From positions 62,001 to 126,000 of the forward strand of contig NZ_JAEUXJ010000011.1 of assembly GCF_016775475.1 (NCBI RefSeq): a stretch of 64,000 nt of DNA, written 5' to 3'. The notes under the pieces were generated by a model, which saw only the letters and a list, made by a program, of their open reading frames with translations, was not told where the DNA came from and did not search any database. A program made the position numbers and the translations under genes. Source of the DNA: Belnapia mucosa (GTDB lineage Bacteria > Pseudomonadota > Alphaproteobacteria > Acetobacterales > Acetobacteraceae). Positions within the stretch are counted from its first letter, which is position 1. Each line of letters starts with the position of its first letter. This document shows positions 1-8,183 of this stretch, piece by piece.

Positions 1-207
1 CGAGGAGCGACCGCCATGGCTGTTCTGACCGCCCTTGCGGCCGGCTTGGGCGGCCTTCTCGCGGTCATTGGCGAAATTGCCGGGGTTGTTTTCCTTGCCC
101 TGATGCGTGCCGCCCATATGCCCGGCCTCGCGGGCCTTTTCGCGGTCATTGGCGAAGTTGCCGGGATTGCTCTTCCCGCCGCCGCCAGAGCTCTGCTGGT
201 TGGCCAT
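1..207 (-). CDS. KGG-repeat stress protein, cut by the window edge
   Basis: The first 69 codons are visible, starting at the ATG ending at 207; no stop occurs before the left edge. The product is small, hydrophilic and Gly/Asn rich. It carries at least two copies of the motif NPGNFANDREKA...AG..GG, the stress-induced KGG repeat (PF10685 type) known from general stress proteins. A close relative with four repeats lies at 15219-15611. The biochemical role of the family is not settled. A GGAAA-N16-CGTT pair upstream (269-293) resembles an EcfG general-stress promoter, which fits the family. The start is backed by GAAGGGAAA about 8 bases upstream. Family assignment is firm; function is not. Confidence 0.8.
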   Translation of the reverse strand, partial: MANQQSSGGGGKSNPGNFANDREKAREAGHMGGTHQGKENNPGNFANDREKAAQAGRKGGQNSHGGRSS

Positions 208-268
208 CGGTCGTTTCCCTTCTTCCTTGTGCTGAGGGAGGGTTTAGTCTGGTCCTCCCGTTACCGTT

Positions 269-293
269 AACGCGACCGGGCGCCGCTGTTTCC
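269..293 (-). promoter_or_regulatory. Candidate EcfG-type general stress promoter of the KGG gene
   Basis: On the minus strand GGAAA (293-289) is followed after 16 bases by CGTT (272-269). The alphaproteobacterial EcfG consensus is GGAAC-N16/17-CGTT, so the match has one mismatch. It would give a leader of roughly 55 bases before the KGG start codon at 207. This is inferred from sequence only; no similar pair was found upstream of the second KGG gene. Confidence 0.35.
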
Positions 294-337
294 GCATGTC
301 GTGCGAAACTGTTGGCGACCCGGGAGGAAGCCCGTCC

Positions 338-1738
338 ATGACCGAGGCATCTCCGGCCGATCTCCTCCGCGACCTCTGGCGGCAGGCGGGGCTTGCCCCG
401 GGCGCGCTCGGCGAGGTGGTGCTGGAGGGACGGGAGCCGGCGCTGCCCTCCTCCTTCCGCATCGGCGCGCTGGCCCAGGCGACGATCGGGGCGAGCGCCG
501 CCGCCGCCGCCGCGGTGCATCGCGCGCGCGGCGGACCGGCCCAGGCGGCGCGGGTCGGGATGCGTCATGCAGCTGTCGAGTTCCACTCCGAACGCTATCT
601 CGCCTTGGCTGGCGGGGATGCCGGGGCGCGCTGGGACAACATCGCCGGCACCTATCGCTGCGGCGACGGACGCTATGTCCGGCTGCACACGAACTTCCCG
701 CATCACCGCGCCGGCACGCTCGCCCTGCTCGGCTGCGAGGGCAACCGCGAGGCCGTCGCCGCCGCGCTCTCGCGCTGGGAGGCCTTTGCCTTCGAGGAGG
801 CTGCGGCCGCGGCCGGGATGTGCGTCTCCGCCATGCGGAGCTTCGCCGAATGGGACGCGCATCCGCAGGGCCAGGCCGTGGCCGCCCTGCCACCGCTGCG
901 GATCGAGCGCATCGGCGATGCGCCGCCAACCCCGCTGCCGCCGCTCGCCGACCGGCCGCTCGCCGGGCTGCGGGTGCTGGAGCTGACGCGGGTGATCGCC
1001 GGCCCGGTCTGTGGCCGGACGCTCGCCGCGCATGGTGCCGATGTGCTGCACATCTCCGCCGCGCATCTGCCGAGCTTCGACGAGCTGCTGGTCGATACCG
1101 GGCGCGGCAAGCGCACCGCCCGGCTCGACCTGCGCGACCCGGCCGGGCAGGACCGGCTGCGGGCGCTGGCGGCCGGCGCCGATATCTTCCTCCAGGGCTA
1201 CCGGCCGGGCGCCGTCGCCGGCCACGGCTTCGACCCGGCATCGCTGGCGGCGCTGCGGCCGGGCATCGTCTGCACCTCGCTCTCGGCCTATGGCGAGGTC
1301 GGGCCCTGGGGCGGGCGGCGCGGCTTCGATTCGCTCGTGCAGACCGCCTCCGGCTTCAACCATGCCGAGGCGGAGGCGGCCGGCACCCTGCCGGAGCCCA
1401 AGGTGCTGCCCTGTCAGGCGCTCGACCATGCCTCCGGCTATCTGCTCGCCTTCGGGACCCTGGCGGCGCTGCTGCGGCGGGCCGAGGAGGGCGGGTCCTG
1501 GCTGGTCCGCGTCTCCCTCGCCGGCACCGGCGCCTGGCTGCGTCGCCTCGGCCGGCTGGAGGGTGGCTTCGCCGCCGCCATGCCGCGGATGGAGGAGCTT
1601 GGCCCGCTGCTCGAGGAGAGCGAGAGCGGCTTCGGGCGGCTGACCGCGCTGCGCCATGCCGGACAGCTCGACCTGACGCCGCCGCGCTGGGTGCTGCCCT
1701 CCATGCCGCTCGGCAGCCACGCCGCCGAATGGGCTTGA
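338..1738 (+). CDS. Type III CoA-transferase (CaiB/BaiF family), halves in permuted order
   Basis: A 466-residue protein, started at the ATG at 338 because GGGAGGAAG lies 7 bases upstream. Family III CoA-transferases move CoA between carboxylic acids and normally begin with LxGLRVLEL. Here that segment (LAGLRVLELTRVIAGP) sits at residues 208-223. The segment normally found in the C-terminal half (GTYRCGDGRYVRLH, 104-117, and the HPQ region near 175) comes first. The catalytic Asp is probably Asp331 in GFDSLVQ. The canonical order can be seen in the racemase at 13987-15102. The substrate is unknown. A Bug solute receptor follows 52 bases downstream on the same strand and may be co-transcribed. 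Confidence 0.75.
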   Translation: MTEASPADLLRDLWRQAGLAPGALGEVVLEGREPALPSSFRIGALAQATIGASAAAAAAVHRARGGPAQAARVGMRHAAVEFHSERYLALAGGDAGARWDNIAGTYRCGDGRYVRLHTNFPHHRAGTLALLGCEGNREAVAAALSRWEAFAFEEAAAAAGMCVSAMRSFAEWDAHPQGQAVAALPPLRIERIGDAPPTPLPPLADRPLAGLRVLELTRVIAGPVCGRTLAAHGADVLHISAAHLPSFDELLVDTGRGKRTARLDLRDPAGQDRLRALAAGADIFLQGYRPGAVAGHGFDPASLAALRPGIVCTSLSAYGEVGPWGGRRGFDSLVQTASGFNHAEAEAAGTLPEPKVLPCQALDHASGYLLAFGTLAALLRRAEEGGSWLVRVSLAGTGAWLRRLGRLEGGFAAAMPRMEELGPLLEESESGFGRLTALRHAGQLDLTPPRWVLPSMPLGSHAAEWA

Positions 1739-1790
1739 TGGCGGCGTCCGGCGCCGCCATGAGGGGCTGATACCGGGAAGGACACCAAGG

Positions 1791-2738
1791 ATGATCCGTA
1801 GGACCCGCTGGCCATTGCTGGCCGCGCTCTGCCTCTTCGCGCTGCCCGTGGCGGCGCAGAATTTCCCCGACCGGCCGGTGCGGCTGGTGGTGCCCTATAC
1901 GGCGGGCGGCGCCACCGATGTCGGCGCCCGCGTCCTGGCCGAGGCGCTGGCCCAGGTCCTGCCGCAGCCGGTGCTGGTGGAGAACCGGGTCGGCGGGGCC
2001 GGCATGGTCGCCGCCGAATATGTCGTCCGGGCTCCGGCCGATGGCCATACCATCCTGTTCAACAACACCAGCCATGCGGTGCTGCGCAAGGTGGTGCCGA
2101 ATGCCGCGGTCGATCCCATCCGCCAGCTCTCCACCGTCTCCATCCTGTCCGAGATGCCGATGGTGATGCTGGTCTCGAACGACTTCCCGGCCCGCGACGG
2201 ACGCGCCTTCATGGAGGCAGTGCGGGCGGCGCCCGGGCGCTACGACTATGGCTCGACCGGCGGCGGCGGCACGCTGGGCATGGCGGCGATGCTCTTCCTC
2301 CGCTCGACCGGTCTCCAGATGAACGAGATTCCCTATCGCGGCGGCGCGCCGGCGACGCTCGACCTCGCGGCCGGGCGGATCGCGCTGGTCTATGACATCG
2401 CGCTGACCGGCCTGCAGACCCACAAATCCAACCAGGCCCGCGCCTTCGCGGTGACCAGTCCGGAGCGCAGCGCGGCCGCGCCCGAGGTACCGACCTGGCG
2501 CGAGATCGGCGTCGATGCCGAGATGGTGGTGTGGCAGGCGATCTTCGTCCCCGTGGCGACGCCGGCCCCGATCAAGGCGGCGCTGCATGCCGCGGTGGCG
2601 CGGGTGCAGGCCGGCGAGGCGCTGCGGCGGAAATGGGCCGAGCTCGGCGTGGACCGGGTGCTGGCCATGCCGCCCGAGGAGTCGGACCGCTACGTGCTGC
2701 GCGACGTGGAGCGCTGGGAAGCGCTGATGTCGCGGTAA
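1791..2738 (+). CDS. Bug/TctC-family periplasmic solute receptor
   Basis: A 315-residue exported protein with a Sec-type signal peptide (Arg-rich start, hydrophobic stretch, cleavage after PVAAQ). It carries the family signatures VRLVVPYTAGGATD, VENRVGGAGM and IPYRGG. Bug receptors bind small carboxylates or related metabolites for tripartite tricarboxylate transporters. No TctA or TctB membrane partner is encoded nearby, so it is an orphan receptor, as is common in Roseomonas- and Bordetella-type genomes. It follows a CoA-transferase gene by 52 bases, and a strong hairpin terminator lies just downstream (2762-2784). The ligand cannot be read from the sequence. Confidence 0.9.
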   Translation: MIRRTRWPLLAALCLFALPVAAQNFPDRPVRLVVPYTAGGATDVGARVLAEALAQVLPQPVLVENRVGGAGMVAAEYVVRAPADGHTILFNNTSHAVLRKVVPNAAVDPIRQLSTVSILSEMPMVMLVSNDFPARDGRAFMEAVRAAPGRYDYGSTGGGGTLGMAAMLFLRSTGLQMNEIPYRGGAPATLDLAAGRIALVYDIALTGLQTHKSNQARAFAVTSPERSAAAPEVPTWREIGVDAEMVVWQAIFVPVATPAPIKAALHAAVARVQAGEALRRKWAELGVDRVLAMPPEESDRYVLRDVERWEALMSR

Positions 2739-2761
2739 CGCCGATCCTGCAGCTTTCGGAC

Positions 2762-2784
2762 AAAACCCCCTTCCGGGGCGTTTT
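2762..2784. terminator. Bidirectional intrinsic terminator
   Basis: AAAAC-CCCC, a TTCC loop, GGGG-C-GTTTT form a stem with one bulged C and A/T tracts on both flanks. It lies 24 bases after the stop of the Bug receptor at 1791-2738 and can also serve transcripts coming from the minus-strand receptor at 2986-3954. Confidence 0.7.
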
Positions 2785-2786
2785 CG

Positions 2787-2845
2787 TCGTCATGGCCGGG
2801 CTTGACCCGGCCATCACCTGCCGCGGTCCAGCCCGCGCATGACGA
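2787..2845. repeat. Alphaproteobacterial extragenic palindrome, copy 1
   Basis: Perfect hairpin ATGGCCGGG-CTTGA-CCCGGCCAT at 2792-2814, bracketed by an outer pair TCGTCAT (2787-2793) and ATGACGA (2839-2845). The architecture matches a widespread class of dispersed palindromes seen between genes in alphaproteobacteria. A second copy with two hairpins lies at 45916-45986. It sits directly after a terminator, between convergent genes. Confidence 0.7.
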
Positions 2846-2985
2846 AGGGGGATCAGGCTTGCTGGTCCCGCCCCGGCTCCAGCAGGCTTTGCAGCGGCGG
2901 CACGCCGGCTTCGGAAAAGCGGCACCATCCGTTCGGCACGGTGATGCATATATTCCTATAAATGCGCTGCGCCGCCGGCGCAAGC

Positions 2986-3954
2986 CTAATCGGCGGTGAT
3001 CCCGGCCTCCCGCACCAGCACCGCCATCGCCGCGCGTTCCCGCTTCAGATACTCGGCAAACTCGGCCGGGCTGTTGCCGAGGCCGATGGCGCCGAGGGCG
3101 GTCAGGCGCTCGGCGACCTTGGGCTCCGCCAGCGCGGCGCGGCAGGCGGCGTGCAGGCGCTCGGCGATGGCGGGCGGCAGGCCGGCGGGACCGTAGACGC
3201 CGTTCCACTCGGTCTGGTCGTAGCCGGGGAAGCCAAGCTCGGCGACGGTCGGCACATCGGGCAGGGAGGGGATGCGCTCGGCGGTCGAGATGGCGAGGGT
3301 GCGGAGCCGGCCCTCCTGGGCCAGGGCCGCGGCGCTGGCGACGGTCGCGAAGCCGAAATCGACATCGCCGGCCAGCACCGCAGCCAGAGCCGGTCCGCCG
3401 CCGCGATAGGGCACATGGCTGAACTCCACCTTGGCCCGGTCGGCCAGCACCGCGGTCGCGATGTGGTTCGAAATGCCATTGCCGGAGGAGCTGTAGGTGA
3501 CGCGCCCCTTCTCGGCCCGCGCCTTGGCCAGCAGGGCGTCGAGGCTGCGCAGCGGGCTGTCCGGCCGGACCACGAGAATCAGTGGATAGACGGTGACGCG
3601 GCTGATCGGGGTGAAGCCGGTGGCATAGTCGAAGGGCAGGTTGCGGAAGAGGAAGGGCGCCACGGCCTGGTTGGCGGCATCGACCAGCAGGGTGGTGCCG
3701 TCCGGCGCGGCGCGCGCGACCTCCGCCGCGCCGATGGTGCCGCCGGCGCCGGCCCGGTTCTCGACCACCGCCGGCTGGCCGAAGAAGGCGGTGAAGCTCG
3801 GGGCAAAGAGCCGGGCGGTGGTATCGGCGCCGCCGCCGGGGGAGAAGGGGACGATCAGCCGCACCTGACGCGTCGGGGCCCATTGAGCGAGGGCGGGCGT
3901 GGCGAGAAGGGAGGCGGCGAGGGTGGTCAGGCTGCGGCGGGTGGTGCTGGGCAT
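2986..3954 (-). CDS. Bug/TctC-family periplasmic solute receptor
   Basis: A 322-residue protein with a signal peptide (TTRRSLTTLAASLLATPALA) whose Arg pair leaves Sec or Tat export open. Family signatures are VRLIVPFSPGGGADT, VENRAGAGGTIG and VPYRGGGPA. It binds an unknown small metabolite in the periplasm and has no membrane transport partner nearby. It faces the receptor at 1791-2738 convergently but is a distinct paralogue, not a recent duplicate, since the two differ along their whole length. The 140 bases downstream up to the palindrome hold no recognisable gene. Confidence 0.9.
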   Translation of the reverse strand: MPSTTRRSLTTLAASLLATPALAQWAPTRQVRLIVPFSPGGGADTTARLFAPSFTAFFGQPAVVENRAGAGGTIGAAEVARAAPDGTTLLVDAANQAVAPFLFRNLPFDYATGFTPISRVTVYPLILVVRPDSPLRSLDALLAKARAEKGRVTYSSSGNGISNHIATAVLADRAKVEFSHVPYRGGGPALAAVLAGDVDFGFATVASAAALAQEGRLRTLAISTAERIPSLPDVPTVAELGFPGYDQTEWNGVYGPAGLPPAIAERLHAACRAALAEPKVAERLTALGAIGLGNSPAEFAEYLKRERAAMAVLVREAGITAD

Positions 3955-4147
3955 GGCTGTTTCTCCCCGGTCGCGGCGATGGTGGCGGTGCGCGACATGG
4001 GGCGCAACGAGCGGGGCGGTCCCTCGCCCGCAGGCCCTTTCAGGTTCCTTGCGCGCATCGCGGCGAACCGCGCAAGGCCGGACGCATTGAGCTCAGGCTG
4101 CGGCGCATCGCATGGCTGCCCGGCGAATGCGAGGACAAGGGCACCCC

Positions 4148-5623
4148 ATGAAGCGTCGAGGGTTTGCGAAGGCCGCCAATGCGGGCATCGGTCGGATCGA
4201 AGGTGCCGTGCCGCTGGACCGGCCGGGCTACGCGATCGAGACCGCCATCGCCCGGCCGGCGCAGATCGCAGGGCGTCCTGCGGCAAAGATCGGGGATGCC
4301 CTGCATGGCACCGGATTTGGCCACCCCATCCACCCGATGCTGGTCACCATCCCGATCGGAACCTGGACCCTGGCGCTCGGGCTCGACCTCCTGGCGGCGC
4401 TTGGTTACCGCTCGCGCGGCGCGGCAGCCGCGGCCGAGATCGCACTGAAGGCCGGCTCCGCGGGCGCCGTCGCCGCGGCGGCGACGGGCCTGGCGGACTG
4501 GCAGCATGTCAATGGCCGCGACCGCCGCGTCGGCCTGGTCCATGGCATCGTCAACGGCACCGCGCTCGCCCTGACCCTGGCCTCGATCGGCCTTCGCGGG
4601 CGGGGTCGGCTGCGGGAGGGAAGGCTTGCCAGCGCCGCCGGCTGGGCCTGCATGGCCGTGGGCGGCTATCTTGGCGGGCACATGGTCTATCGCCGGCGGA
4701 TCGGCGTCGACCAGGCGGATCGCAGCCCGGAACCGCGCGACTTCAAGCCCGTGCTGCCGCTCGCCGAGTTGGCGGAGAACCGGCCGCGGCGGGTCGAGAT
4801 CCGGGACGAGGATACGCGGCAGGATATCGGCGTCGTCCTGGTCCGCCGCGGCGGGCGGGTGCATGCCCTGGGTGCGCGCTGTTCCCATATGGGCGGGCCG
4901 CTGGACCAGGGCTGGGTGCTCGGCAACGCGCTGGTCTGTCCCTGGCATGGCTCGCGGTATGACCTGGAGACGGGGTGGCCGGATACCGGTCCCTCGACCT
5001 GCCCGCAGCCGCGCTACGAGGTCCGCCTGAGGGACGGCATCGTCGAGATCAGGCGTGAGCAGGAGCCGGGTGACGAGGTCGTCACGGCCGAAACCCTGGC
5101 GGCCGCGCCCTGCAACGCACAGCCGGCAGGCACCCAAGCGGGCCGGAAGGCCGACGAGGTGCTGGTGGAGCATCATCAGCTCATCCGCCGGCTGTTCGAG
5201 ACCATCGAGGCGACGCCGCGCCAGGCGTCGGAACGCCGCGAGCTGATGCGGACCCTCGCCTCGGAGCTCGAGATCCATGAGCATATCGAGGACCACATCT
5301 TCTATCCGGCGGTTCGCCCGGTCAGCGAGGATGTCTCCATCGCCCATTCCGAGCATCGCCAGCTGGCCGACCTGCTCGCCATGACGCTGAAGCTGGATAC
5401 GGCGAGCCCCGAGTTCGACGAGCATCTGCGGGCGCTGCATGCCGCGGTGGACCACCATGCAGGCTCGGAGGAGCGATCGATGTTCCGGGAAGCCCAGCGC
5501 CTCGGCGATGCCCGGTTGCGGGAGCTGGGCCGGGCATTGGAAGCGATGATGGAGGAGCAGCGGGTCGGGCGCTTCCAGCGGGCCTTCCGGGACCTCAAGA
5601 TCAGGCTGCTGGAGGGGGCGTAA
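4148..5623 (+). CDS. DUF2231 membrane / Rieske [2Fe-2S] / hemerythrin fusion protein
   Basis: A 491-residue protein, started at the ATG at 4148 with an AAGG seven bases upstream. Residues about 55-185 form a four-helix membrane domain of the DUF2231 type (HPIHPMLVTIPIG). Residues about 205-305 form a Rieske ferredoxin with the exact ligand spacing C245-x-H247-x16-C264-xx-H267 (CSHMGG, CPWHGS). Residues about 335-465 form a hemerythrin HHE four-helix bundle (EHHQLIRR, HEHIEDHIF, EHRQLADLL, HHAGSEE). Together these suggest a membrane-anchored electron carrier linked to an oxygen-, NO- or iron-sensing di-iron site. The function is inferred. It is an isolated gene, with an alpha/beta hydrolase converging 18 bases after its stop. 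Confidence 0.85.
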   Translation: MKRRGFAKAANAGIGRIEGAVPLDRPGYAIETAIARPAQIAGRPAAKIGDALHGTGFGHPIHPMLVTIPIGTWTLALGLDLLAALGYRSRGAAAAAEIALKAGSAGAVAAAATGLADWQHVNGRDRRVGLVHGIVNGTALALTLASIGLRGRGRLREGRLASAAGWACMAVGGYLGGHMVYRRRIGVDQADRSPEPRDFKPVLPLAELAENRPRRVEIRDEDTRQDIGVVLVRRGGRVHALGARCSHMGGPLDQGWVLGNALVCPWHGSRYDLETGWPDTGPSTCPQPRYEVRLRDGIVEIRREQEPGDEVVTAETLAAAPCNAQPAGTQAGRKADEVLVEHHQLIRRLFETIEATPRQASERRELMRTLASELEIHEHIEDHIFYPAVRPVSEDVSIAHSEHRQLADLLAMTLKLDTASPEFDEHLRALHAAVDHHAGSEERSMFREAQRLGDARLRELGRALEAMMEEQRVGRFQRAFRDLKIRLLEGA

Positions 5624-5641
5624 TGTCCTGGGGTCTTGCTG

Positions 5642-6481
5642 TCAGGTCCCAAGCCGGCGCGTCAGCATATCCGCCAGCACGGCGTTGAAGCTTTCCGCTG
5701 CCTCATAGGCCACCCAATGCCCGGCGCCGGGGATCAGGCCGGTCCAGGCCTCCGGCTGCACCTCGCGCAACGCGGCGAAGCGGCGGTCGATCTCCGGCCA
5801 GGCGATGGCGTCGCGCTCGCCATAGATCAGCGCGACCGGGACGCGGGCCTTCGCGATCGCGTCCTTCAGGCTGGTGGTGCTGGCGAAGCCGCGGCTGCGG
5901 AACCGGGCGGCGACCGTGTTCGCCTCCTGGATCTCGAGCGCCAGGGCATCGATCCGCCCGGGATCGGCGAACATCAGGGTCGCCAAGTTGTGGCGATGCG
6001 CGGCGATGCGGGCCTCGCCGGTCTCGCTGCGGACCTTGACCAGGGGCGTGATCTGCCGCGCCAGGCCGAGCGCGCCGGCACCGACCAGCGTCACGCTGCG
6101 CAACTCCTCCCCCGCCTGGGCCGCGACATGGCCGGCCAGCAGCGCGCCGAAGGAGAAGCCGCAGAGGTCATAGCGCGCCCCGGCCAGCACATCGGCCAAG
6201 CCCTCCCGCAGGATGGCCGCGACCGGGGCCGGGCTCTCGGCGCGCGGCGGCATAGCGCTGTCGCCGAGGCCGGGGAGGTCCGGGCAGACCAGCAGCCGGC
6301 CGCGCGACAGCGCCTCGATATTGCGCGCCCAATGCCGCCAGGAGCCGGAGCCGCCATGCAGCAGGACCAGCGGCGTCCCGCCGCCCGGCTCGCCCCAGAC
6401 CCGCCAGACCATGCGGCCTTCGCCGCAGAGCGTCTCGATGCGGCGGGAGGCGGCCTCGAGCCGCGCCAGGAATTCCGCCAT
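5642..6481 (-). CDS. Alpha/beta-fold hydrolase
   Basis: A 279-residue cytoplasmic protein with LVLLHGGSGSW (oxyanion region), nucleophile elbow GFSFGA, the acid in YGERDAIAWP and the base in GAGHWVA, a complete Ser-Asp-His triad. Such proteins hydrolyse esters, lactones or C-C bonds; the substrate is not evident. GAGGGGAAG precedes the start by about 9 bases. It lies 68 bases downstream of the ROK gene on the same strand and may be the last gene of the operon that begins at 9986. Confidence 0.85.
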   Translation of the reverse strand: MAEFLARLEAASRRIETLCGEGRMVWRVWGEPGGGTPLVLLHGGSGSWRHWARNIEALSRGRLLVCPDLPGLGDSAMPPRAESPAPVAAILREGLADVLAGARYDLCGFSFGALLAGHVAAQAGEELRSVTLVGAGALGLARQITPLVKVRSETGEARIAAHRHNLATLMFADPGRIDALALEIQEANTVAARFRSRGFASTTSLKDAIAKARVPVALIYGERDAIAWPEIDRRFAALREVQPEAWTGLIPGAGHWVAYEAAESFNAVLADMLTRRLGT

Positions 6482-6549
6482 GCCTGTCCGCTTCCCCTCA
6501 GTTATCGCGGTGCAGCATCGGGCGGGCGGTGGCCGCTGTCCAGGCGGGC

Positions 6550-7617
6550 TCAGCCCTTGCGGTTGGTGAAGCGGGCATTGCCAAGGCCGGTGCCGATGGT
6601 CAGCACGCCCCAGTGCTTCACATCGCCCATCCAGGGCACCTCGCTCAGCCCCTGCACCACCGCATCGTTGTGCATGACGACGACGGTTCCATGGCCGCCG
6701 ATCTCAGGCAGGGCGGCATGCAGCTTGGCGGGCAGGTTGAAGCGATCGCTCTCCCAATTGCCGGGCAGGTTCTGGGCGCCATGGGCGATGCTGCCATCCG
6801 GCTCGATATGGCCCGGGCAGCCGATGCCGATGAAGGGCGCGACGGCGAGGCCGCGCTTCTCCGCCTTGTGCAGCATCGCCTGCAGCATGGCGACCAGCCG
6901 GTCGATCGCCGCCTCGCGGTCCGGCTTGTCCTCGCGGTGGCGCCAGATCTCGCTTTCCCAGATGCAGGCCTCGGAAAGGTCGGGCGCCTTCTTGAGATGC
7001 GGCCGCACCAGCCCGACCCGGATGTTGGATCCGCCGATATCGACCGCGAGCAGCGCATCATGGCCGAGGAAGATCCAGGGCGGGGCGAGCTGCGTGGCGC
7101 CGATCATCCCCGCCTCGTCCGGGTCATGCCGGATCGGCACCAGCTCGACCGTGATCTCCTCGCCCTTCAGCAGCATGGCGGCGCGGCCGATCGCCAGTTC
7201 ACCGACGCGGCTGCCGCGCAGGCCGCCGCCGATCACGATGCGTTCGGTGTCCTGCCACTCCTTCAGCTTCAGCAGGCGCTTGCAGACCGTGGCGAAGGAC
7301 TGGGCGAATTCCTCGACCACGCCATGCACCAGGCCGGCCAGTTCCGGGTCGCCCTCGGCAAGGAGCTTGTCGAGCTGGCGGCGGGGGATCGTTTCGGGCG
7401 CGGCGTCGCCGAAGGGGTCCTCCTTGTCCACGGCCTTCAGGCGCTTCCGCCATTCCGCCAGGATGGCGCGGAAGGCGGTGCTGCTGGCCTTGTCACCGAG
7501 GAAGCCCTCCGGCGTGCGGAGCGTGGCGTTGGCCGTATCGACGGTGACGGCCGGAAGCTCGGTCGCGCCATGGGCGGGGAAGCCGGGGGGATTGGGCCGG
7601 CGGGCCTGTTCGGTCAT
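6550..7617 (-). CDS. ROK-type sugar kinase homologue with circularly permuted motifs
   Basis: A 355-residue protein. It holds the ROK/ASKHA motifs in a rotated order. The adenosine-side motif IVIGGGL (127-133) and the usual C-terminal closing segment AGMIGATQLA (169-178) come first. Then follow phosphate-1 AVDIGGSNIRVGLV (191-204), GIGCPG (264-269), the putative catalytic HND (316-318) and phosphate-2 TIGTGLGNA (340-348), close to the C-terminus. In ordinary ROK kinases AVDIGGT is at the N-terminus. The Cys-rich zinc motif of ROK proteins was not found. Sugar phosphorylation is the family expectation, but the substrate is unknown. Its start overlaps the greB stop (ATGA), so it is translationally coupled. 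Confidence 0.8.
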   Translation of the reverse strand: MTEQARRPNPPGFPAHGATELPAVTVDTANATLRTPEGFLGDKASSTAFRAILAEWRKRLKAVDKEDPFGDAAPETIPRRQLDKLLAEGDPELAGLVHGVVEEFAQSFATVCKRLLKLKEWQDTERIVIGGGLRGSRVGELAIGRAAMLLKGEEITVELVPIRHDPDEAGMIGATQLAPPWIFLGHDALLAVDIGGSNIRVGLVRPHLKKAPDLSEACIWESEIWRHREDKPDREAAIDRLVAMLQAMLHKAEKRGLAVAPFIGIGCPGHIEPDGSIAHGAQNLPGNWESDRFNLPAKLHAALPEIGGHGTVVVMHNDAVVQGLSEVPWMGDVKHWGVLTIGTGLGNARFTNRKG

Positions 7618-8183
7618 GCGGCGCCAACGCCGCTGGCGCCTGGCCGTTTCGCTTCAGGCTCGGGGTAGCGGATCGTGACCACCTCCAGCGTCTCCAGGCC
7701 CTGCGGGGTGCGGACCCGGACCAAGTCGCCGATCCCGGCGCCGAGCAGGGCCCGCGCCACCGGCGAGACCCAGGAGATGCGCCCCTGCGCCGTATCGGCC
7801 TCATCCACGCCGACGATGGTGATCGTCACCTCGCGGTCATCCTCCCGCGCATAGGTGACCGTCGCGCCGAAATAGACCTTGTTCCGCCGGGGCTGGGCGG
7901 CGGGGTCCACCACCTGGACGCGCTCCAGCCGCTTGCGGATGAAGCGGACGCGGCGGTCGATCTCGCGCAGCCGGCGCTTGCCATACTGGTAGTCGGCATT
8001 CTCCGACCGGTCGCCGAGGCCGGCGGCCCAGGAGACGACCTCGACCACCTTCGGCCGCTCCTCGGACCAGAGGCGGTGCAGCTCGGCGGTGAGCGCGGCA
8101 TGGCCGGCGGGGGTCATGTAGAAGGGCGTGCCAGGGGGCAGGCCGGGCGGACCCGCCTCCTCGTCCTCGTCATCCTCGCTCAT
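7614..8183 (-). CDS. greB: Transcript cleavage factor GreB
   Basis: A 189-residue protein. An acidic, flexible N-terminus of about 20 residues precedes the coiled-coil domain with AAGLGDRSENADYQYGKRRL, whose acidic tip stimulates RNA polymerase to cleave backtracked transcripts. The run REIDRRVRFIRKRLERVQVVDP is typical of GreB rather than GreA. The C-terminal FKBP-like half (GRISWVSPVARALLGAG) is complete. It is longer than E. coli GreB because of both tails. Both its start and its stop overlap neighbouring genes by ATGA, placing it inside a tightly coupled operon with a DehI-like gene and the ROK gene. Confidence 0.9.
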   Translation of the reverse strand: MSEDDEDEEAGPPGLPPGTPFYMTPAGHAALTAELHRLWSEERPKVVEVVSWAAGLGDRSENADYQYGKRRLREIDRRVRFIRKRLERVQVVDPAAQPRRNKVYFGATVTYAREDDREVTITIVGVDEADTAQGRISWVSPVARALLGAGIGDLVRVRTPQGLETLEVVTIRYPEPEAKRPGASGVGAA

